A stretch of 61,447 nucleotides of DNA from Perkinsus olseni (Eukaryota > Perkinsozoa > Perkinsida). Location of the stretch: assembly GCA_013115125.1 (NCBI GenBank), contig JABANN010000149.1, forward strand, positions 1-61,447, given 5' to 3'. The stretch's first letter is position 1; the number at the start of each line of letters is the position of its first letter. Position numbers and translations under genes: made by a program. Below are positions 57,901 through 61,447 of the stretch, piece after piece. The notes beneath the pieces are model-generated. The model was not told where the DNA came from, ran no database searches, and saw only the letters and a program-made list of their open reading frames with translations.

Positions 57901-58518
57901 AGCAGGCAGCCACAGCAGGGCGACCCCGTCTCACGGCATATGTGCGATCTGAGTCCTCGAAGTCAAAGTCGTGGCCGGTGTGTTGGAGCAGATGTGGTTA
58001 CTCACGGGGTCGAACCGGAAGGTGCTCCACCCACCCGTCGAGCTCTGACGCAGATCGATGTCAGAGTAACAGCACGAACGCTGATCTTACCGGTATGGTT
58101 ATGATCTTCTCGCCGACCTGGCCAGGGAGCCCTGTGAAGGTCATACTGTCCTTCTTGATGTGATGCATGTCGTCAACTACCACCGCCGCCAAAGTCAGAG
58201 AGAACGCTATGGCGACAGTACCCGTGTATCTACCGGCAGGAGTTTGGATGACGAGGCACCGGTGGAGGGCACTGCGAGGTCCTCCTGTATGATGTTCCCA
58301 CTTGAGCCAGTATATAACTTTCCACTTGTACGGCAGTCTGAGGTCATCCCTAGTCGCATCATCTCGCGGTACAATACATGTTCTATCATTATTCTTGCCC
58401 AAGAACGGGACGCCTGAGCCCAATCATTAACAGCGACCACTGACGCTGCTGTCTTACACAGCTTATCAGTGAAGTGGTCAACCCAGGATGTGAGGGCCTC
58501 CCACTTGGAGAAGGGCAT
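54907..58518 (-). CDS. PAP2/sphingomyelin-synthase-like membrane protein, copy 2 (multi-exon)
   Basis: A head-to-tail paralogue of the gene on its left with the same exon plan. It starts MPFSKWEALTSWVDHFTDKL (58518), followed by YTGTVAIAFSLTLAAVVVDD, DSLSRLALSLSELGLAGTET, SFRHSLTSHIAAYAIHCHSS, and LLYVVILIDVLAALLVIW. Then come QLDRLPFYSKIWNAWLSFAF, DRPTGRADLDDILLNRL, and FLVWLVTPDKTRFLSKYLQL. The catalytic pair is YSGHAAFICIPIFIALAFVQ and IARGHYSIDVA. The tail, DKPDWVSIEKRISDLSDKVK, ends at 54907. SGHAAF and RGHYSIDVA carry the PAP2 active-site residues. Two full tRNA genes on the opposite strand lie in its introns, which are therefore longer than average. Confidence 0.72.
56133..56205 (+). 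tRNA. tRNA-Val(AAC) inside an intron of the PAP2-like gene
   Basis: 73 nt. The acceptor GCTGGAA pairs with TTCCAGT (one G-U). Anticodon arm ACTGC-CTAACAC-GCAGT gives AAC. T-arm CCGAG-TTCGATT-CTCGG is perfect. A box TGGTCTAGTTGG. It lies antisense in the intron between the SKIWNAW exon and the DRPTGRADLDD exon. Appears functional. Confidence 0.88.
57691..57772 (+). tRNA. tRNA-Ser(CGA) inside an intron of the PAP2-like gene
   Basis: 82 nt, class II. Acceptor GACAGCG/CGCTGTC perfect. Anticodon arm GTGGA-CTCGAAA-TCCAC perfect, anticodon CGA. A long variable arm follows (TGCCTGCGCA region), then T-arm GCAGG-TTCGAAT-CCTGC perfect, discriminator G. It is antisense to the host gene, upstream of the exon with LALSLSELGLAG. 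Functional by structure. Confidence 0.92.
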
Positions 58519-58620
58519 ACTGATGTTAGAGCAACAAAGGGGCCTGACGGGGCACCGTCGCTACCTCGCCGAATTGACCACGCAAACAGAAGAAAAGGAT
58601 AAGAAACTCTGCAGAATTCA

Positions 58621-59892
58621 TCAATCAGGCTCGTGCAGTCTTAAAATTTGTTCTTCTCGCATATCAAATTGTGTGACAGGGTCCTTGCCGGTGCCCCTGA
58701 CAGCCTTCACCAGACATACGTAACAGTAAACGTACCTGACCACCCCCATCCCCGTCCGCGGTCCACTTTCGTTGCCGTACCCGCTAACAGCTGAAACGGC
58801 AGGATTATTCCTCTTCTTCCGACATACAGGGCAAACACGCTTGTCCACCGGTAAACCGACTCCCCCACACTTGGCCGAGGCGGGCCGGGGCCTGGCTGGG
58901 GGCGGTACGTTGACTTGCGGGCGTCCCTCGAGTGCCTTCGACCGCAGCGACGATCGTACCGACATATACCTAATGTTATTATATCCCACAGCCTAGGAGG
59001 GTAAGCGCTCTCTCGTACCACTGCCCGAACTGGATAGCGTAGACGAGGCACCAGAGGAGGTGGCGAAGGCCCATCCCTTGAGGGGCCTCCTCGCCGGTCC
59101 GCCGAACCAATCGGACCCCAATCAAGTGCATGAAGGGTGACCAATAGGGACTTATACCTGCAAATAATTCTACAGTACCTACATCCCGAGTCTCCACTCT
59201 ACCGAGGAGGTATCCAATCCTGTAGGCTGCGTCCACGGCGACAAACCCTCGCCGCATTAGATCAACCCATTGCCTCTCAGACCCTCGACCCTGGCTCTTA
59301 TCCAGTAGTTTGGGTAGTAAGGACAGCAATAGCACCGAGAGCGCTCTGAACCACTCCAATACACAAATACCGTGATGCACATCTCAGCCTACTTCTGCTT
59401 CCCAGTCAGGACACGACCTTCCTCTCGAAGTCTATCCACTTTCAGTTCATCCATGGCGGATAGCCCTTCAAGCTTCCGAAGGTCCACCGACTCCCGACAC
59501 AGCCCGAAAAAGTGCTCGCTCATACCTGAACGGCCGGGCCCTACTCATGGCCCACGCAGTCACACCTGTCACTACTAGCTCGATGCTCCGTTATAGATGT
59601 GTACTCGAGAAGGGCCAGTAGGAAGGTCAGAGCCGATGGCCAATGCTTCAACCACCGCTGCAGATGAGGATGCCGATCCATCAACACCGCCATCACAAAC
59701 TTGACGGACGGCCATACACCTGAGTCGAGCATCACAGCACAACAGAACACTGAAGGTGCTACGGACCAGATTTGACAACGCGCTGGCCTTACCTGCAGAG
59801 AGGTCCGCAGCTCCCGCGAGCTCCATGTAGGATGGACGAGAGCTCTGGCCGCCCACAGTCGGGTAGAGGGAGGACAGTATCAGGTCTGTCAT
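58621..59892 (-). CDS. PEX12: Peroxisome biogenesis factor 12 (RING peroxin)
   Basis: The N-terminus, RPSYMELAGAADL (about 59830), is the PEX12 start signature (RPS-x-x-EL). Next exons: SVKFVMAVLMDRHPHLQRWL (about 59700), SEHFFGLCRESVDLRKLEGL (about 59510), and LLPKLLDKSQGRGSERQWVD with AAYRIGYLLGRVET (about 59300-59200), the membrane Pex2/10/12 region. The C-terminal CPVCRKKRNNPAV (about 58830), YVYCYVCLVKAVRGTGKDPV and an EEQILRLHEPD end are the incomplete RING of PEX12, which lacks part of the zinc ligands in this family. PEX12 works with PEX2 and PEX10 to ubiquitinate the receptor PEX5 at the peroxisome membrane. Stop at 58621. Introns are short, and the N-terminal Met at 59892 fits. Confidence 0.82.
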
Positions 59893-60146
59893 TCAGGGCA
59901 CTGAGAGTGATCTTCGCTGCCAGCCCGCTTTACGAACGAAACATCTCTGTATAAGTAGAAAACGTTGAAATTGTCGTTCATTACAGCGGTCCCCCAACAG
60001 CAGAGGATCGGCCCTCATCCTTCCCCTTCAGACTCCCTCTCGGAGCTCTAGTCGTGGAGGCCAGTGGATCCGAAGTGTTGTGCGATACTGGTGCGGATAT
60101 CCGAGGTACGGTTACATCAATCATACCCCGGGTCGTGCCGTATACT

Positions 60147-60663
60147 TTATAGCCTGCACAACAAGGACCCTCGCTTGAAGCTAGCCCCAGCACTCCTACC
60201 AGGATGGGGCTCCTCTGTCGTCTTCTCAAGGCCGTCTTCGGCAGGCTTATCAGTCTGCTGAGGGTCCTTCTCCATAATGAGGAAGCTCCCGGGCGGCTCA
60301 GCCATCATCGCATCGAACGTAGCCTCCTCGCCATTAGCTTCCAGTATCAGCTTACCATCCCCTGGCTTGTCTGAAGCAACGACCACTACCTCCTTACTTG
60401 TCAGTCTCAAAATCTTCAGCGCTCCTCACCCCGAGCGGGTCTGCATATAAGTTGGCAGAAGAAAGGCCAGAACGATAAAATAATTTGCCCCCGCCAGCCC
60501 GTACCGCACCCCGCCCAACTCCCGTACTACCCATGCCTTGCAGCGTCACTGTGTCCGGGTCTACTGCCTTACCGAAATGACTATGAGCGAGCTCTCGGAA
60601 ATGTACTACTACAAGCTGCTCTTCCACTACGGGGTCATCATCATCGTCCGAGTTGTTAGACAT
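60147..60663 (-). CDS. Uncharacterised acidic protein (two or more exons)
   Basis: Start MSNNSDDDDDPVVEEQLVVV, then HFRELAHSHFGKAVDPDTVT (60663 on). A second exon, RLTSKEVVVVASDKPGDGKL, then ILEANGEEATFDAMM, ends at 60147. The beta-rich pattern after an acidic start distantly recalls the small triple-barrel subunit of TFIIIC, but key GT-x-L-x-F residues are not evident, so this is not claimed. The intron near 60410 is inferred from the overlapping frames. An in-frame Met at 60732 would give a longer start. Confidence 0.4.
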
Positions 60664-60789
60664 GAGGACTGCGGAAGAAGAACCTTGCCGTATGACGTCA
60701 ATAGAAATGGCGACACTAGCGAGTCTCGGCACCTCCAGTTCGAGTGGTGACGCCGTTCACCACGACCGTTCTCAGTTCTGCGCGGAAAT

Positions 60790-60830
60790 CTTAACAGGCG
60801 CCGGTTCGATCCCTGGTAGAAGCATTTTTC
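60790..60830 (+). repeat. tRNA-like 3' half ending directly in a splice-acceptor-like TTTTTCAG
   Basis: GGCGCCGGTTCGATCCCTGG (B box GGTTCGATCCC), then TAGAAGCA, then TTTTTCAG. It sits just before the candidate start of a plus-strand gene (ATG 60868), so it would be the end of a 5'-leader intron. No transcript proof. Confidence 0.45.
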
Positions 60831-60867
60831 AGTTCATTTTTTCCAAGATCCTACTGATGTCCTACCA

Positions 60868-61337
60868 ATGACCTGTACCTCCCCTCCTGCGGCAGATGCC
60901 CTCCCAAAGGGGGTATTACATACTCCTACCAGCCCTCCTATATCTCCTACTAACTCGGAAGCCTCGTTCAAGACCGCAGTAGCTTCCTTAGATGGGGCCG
61001 CCTCCCCATCCAGTAGCAGCAGTTCTTCGTCGTCCTCCGAGTCATCATGGGCCGATACGCTTGTCAGGAGCATCTTCCAACCTCTGGATCAATTAATAAA
61101 GGCTGCGGTAATAAACGGGAAGGTGGTAGCTACTACTTTGTCGTACGATTTACGTTTGTGATGGTATTACTTGGAATTTACCAATTTCGGATGACCATGC
61201 TAGAGTCACTCGAGCTGGAGAAAATTCAGTCGAATCCACCGGGAAGAAAGGGTCATGTTCCGCTCGAATACTTCAAATTATCGTCAGCGTTTGGTAGTCC
61301 CTTTACATGTACCACAGGTGTCACACCTGTGCTTTAA
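60868..61337 (+). CDS. Uncharacterised protein with Ser-rich region and possible membrane helix
   Basis: Start MTCTSPPAADALPKGVLHTP, with a run of 11 or so Ser (about 61010-61050) and then WADTLVRSIFQPLDQLIKAA. In an overlapping frame YYFVVRFTFVMVLLGIYQFR, then MTMLESLELEKIQSNPPGRK suggests the gene continues after a short intron around 61100-61140 and ends near 61337 or beyond. The sequence VVRFTFVMVLLGIYQF could be a membrane segment. Family unknown. It is divergent from the acidic-protein gene on its left. Confidence 0.35.
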
Positions 61338-61447
61338 ACCTCGACCGATGTGAAGTGATCATCCGAGGGTTCATTTAAAGCATCGTTGCACACGATCGCA
61401 CATTCACCCGCCGTCGATGTCCCTGAAGCTGCTGTCCCATGCACAGC

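Noticed and set aside
60147-60663. Assignment to a TFIIIC small subunit
   Set aside because: Only a vague beta-rich pattern matches; the characteristic residues are not visible.

Overview
The window looks like nuclear DNA of a protist, most likely an alveolate close to Perkinsus. This is inferred from gene style, not from a database match: dense genes, many short GT-AG introns (mostly about 45-100 nt), tandem paralogue families, a PKG/PKA-like AGC kinase of alveolate flavour, and large multi-pass proteins with a TIR-like 'LFLSHAW...WCMFEL' domain of a kind I recall from dinoflagellates. There is one 94-base assembly gap (32402-32495).

Layout. 1-0.5 kb: C-terminus of a Thr/Ala/Gln-rich mucin-like protein. 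1.5-3.5 kb (-): coiled-coil gene. 4.5-6.2 kb (-): AGC protein kinase. 7.1-13.0 kb (-): a many-exon cullin, best read as CUL4. 13.9-15.3 kb (+): intronless secreted protein. 15.4-18.2 kb (+): two glycosyltransferase-like genes. 19-20.2 kb (+): probable GPI-anchored protein. 20.7-23.5 kb (-): a membrane-protein gene and a secreted His-rich protein gene. 23.8-31.1 kb (+): three tandem saccharopine-dehydrogenase-like (SCCPDH) genes, then a tRNA-Leu, a collapsed satellite at the gap, and a decayed fourth SCCPDH exon. 32.9-33.9 kb (-): ankyrin/F-box-like gene. 34.4-35.8 kb: decaying tRNA-like sequences. 36.5-47.7 kb (-): a METTL13-like methyltransferase and three TIR-like membrane paralogues (one open, two broken), with a truncated second copy of the methyltransferase, which marks a block duplication. 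48.5-49.5 kb (-): uncharacterised intronless protein. 49.7-51.6 kb: composite non-coding direct repeats. 51.6-58.5 kb (-): two tandem PAP2/sphingomyelin-synthase-like membrane genes, the second with a tRNA-Val and a tRNA-Ser gene in its introns. 58.6-59.9 kb (-): PEX12. 60.1-61.3 kb: two unassigned genes.

The most unusual signal is in the introns. Several short introns in unrelated genes (CUL4, SCCPDH, METTL13-like and others) carry a tRNA-like 3' half: a TPsiC-arm/B-box, then an acceptor-like strand often ending in GCA, then a T-rich run and the AG splice acceptor. One 97-nt CUL4 intron has both an A box and a B box at tRNA spacing and contains almost nothing else. This suggests tRNA-derived elements acting as, or turning into, introns ('introners'). 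The second standout is the TIR-like family, where a predicted pair of membrane helices sits inside the TIR-like fold.
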